The notes beneath the pieces were generated by a model. That model did no database searches and was not told the DNA's origin. It saw only the letters and a program-made list of their open reading frames with translations. Made by a program: the position numbers and the translations under genes. A DNA stretch of 64,000 nt from Pseudorasbora parva (Eukaryota > Chordata > Actinopteri > Cypriniformes > Gobionidae), in the NCBI RefSeq assembly GCF_024679245.1, contig NC_090182.1, positions 33,379,047-33,443,046 on the forward strand, in the 5' to 3' direction. Below, piece after piece: positions 63,001 to 64,000 of the stretch; positions within the stretch are counted from its first letter, which is position 1, and every line of letters begins with the position of its first letter.

Positions 63001-64000
63001 TCAGACTTGAACTACTGATAAGTCTATTACTTTGTATAGAAAGTTCAAGTTCATAGACTCTTTGGCCAAAACATAAGTTCAAAAGTTCATCCTTGAACTA
63101 CTGGTGAAATATACAGAGTCTATTGATATGCATAGACATTTCAAGTTCATAGATACCAGGGTCAGAAAAAATAGTTCAAGAAATCATGTTTGAACTTCTG
63201 AAGAATCACCGAAGAGTAAAAAGTCTGTTTATACATTTTAAGTTTGAAGAATCCTTGGCCAAAAATGTATTCAAAATTTCACACTTGAACTACTGATGAG
63301 TCTATTACTATGTATAGAAAGTTCAAGTTCATAGACTCTTTGGCAAAAAATAAGTTCAAAAGTTCATCCTTGAACTACTGATGAAACAATAGAAGTCATT
63401 GGTATCTATTGGACTCAATTGGTATACAAATAAGGTTCAAGCTCATACTCTTTGGCAAAAAGTAAGTTCAAAAGTTCATCCTTGAACTACTGATGAAATA
63501 TACCCAGTTTTTGGTATGCATAGAAATGTCAAGTTCATAGATACCAGGGTCAGAAAAAATAGTTCAAGAAATCATGTTTGAACTTCTGAAGAATCACCTT
63601 AGAGACATAAGTCTGTTTATACATTTTAAGTTTGAAGAATCCTTGGCCAAAAATGTCTTCAAAATTTCACACTTGAGCTACTGATTAATCTATTACTATG
63701 TATAGAAAGTTCAAGGTTCATAGACTCTTTGGCAAAAAAATAAGTTCAAAAGTTCATCCTTGAACTACTGATGAAACATTAGGAGTCATTGGTATCTATT
63801 GGACTCAATTGGTATACATATAAGGTTCAAGCTCATACTCTTTGGCAAAAAATAAGTTCAAAAGTTCATCCATGAACTACTGATGAAATATACAGAGTTT
63901 TTGGTATGCATAGAAATGTCAAGTTCATAGATACCAGGGTCAGAAAAAATATTTCATGAAATCATATTTGAAGTTCTGAAGAATCACCGTAGAGTCATAT
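57009..64000. repeat. Satellite A array, 5' part of macro-unit 3
   Basis: The 277-bp composite repeat resumes as at 23,590. Up to about 57,570 it follows unit 2 (offset 33,418). From about 57,600 it follows position 27,373 of unit 2 instead (offset 30,227), so 3,191 bp are absent here. From there to 63,503 it is colinear with unit 1 positions 1,130-7,059 at a constant offset of 56,444. It then jumps to match unit 1 from 11,117 (offset 52,386), missing 4,058 bp. The window ends inside the array. Confidence 0.9.

Noticed and set aside
1..64000. tRNA, rRNA or small RNA genes
   Set aside because: I looked for cloverleaf-like or conserved rRNA stretches and saw none. The dyads of satellite A are short hairpins repeated in every subunit, not RNA genes.

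Overview
This window is eukaryotic, AT-rich and almost entirely tandem repeat. I see no intact protein-coding gene, RNA gene, CRISPR array or bacterial-type feature. The only recognisable coding remains are two copies of a 5'-truncated LINE of the L1/Tx1 type. The wording of their ORF2 C-terminal region (RIFLTKMEGISRLIYP, HQQVLLYWK, TPHNTPLWNNR, LRLRFGF and a C-x2-C-x7-H-x4-C cluster) is typical of teleost fish L1/Tx1 elements. The best guess is therefore a fish chromosome, in a heterochromatic, pericentromeric or otherwise satellite-rich block. The species is not determinable from the sequence.

Two satellites that look unrelated dominate. Satellite A fills about 1-14,830, 23,590-47,630 and 57,010-64,000. 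It is a roughly 277-bp composite of three diverged subunits (about 97, 95 and 85 bp). Each subunit carries the same dyad, AGTTCAA-N10-TTGAACT (shortened in the third). Many units gain an extra first-type subunit of about 115 bp. Above that level, segments of 0.55, 1.69, 2.29, 2.49, 2.83 and about 3.7 kb are tandemly duplicated with very little divergence. Satellite B (14,975-20,297 and 48,022-53,799) has a 51-bp period rich in GCATT steps, with higher-order landmarks spaced about 0.7-1.75 kb apart. Diverged A-like monomers separate the blocks, and the LINE sits among them.

The largest pattern is a macro-repeat of about 33.4 kb: A array, diverged edge, B array, diverged A with LINE, then diverged A. 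One full macro-unit runs about 23,541-56,959. It is preceded by the 3' part of one unit (1-23,540) and followed by the 5' part of another (56,960-64,000). Both LINE copies have the same 5' truncation, the same 14-bp target-site duplication and the same shared stop and frameshifts. The LINE therefore inserted once, into a satellite monomer, and was later copied with the whole macro-unit. In the A array, the first and third units are colinear with each other (offset 56,444 over about 5.9 kb) and share variants that the middle unit lacks.

There is no gene network to describe. The content is structural: nested amplification by unequal exchange or gene conversion. Possible DNA-binding roles (nuclear-receptor-like half-sites in A; C/EBP-like and POU-like sites in B) are inference only. 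All identity statements are by eye, not from an alignment program.
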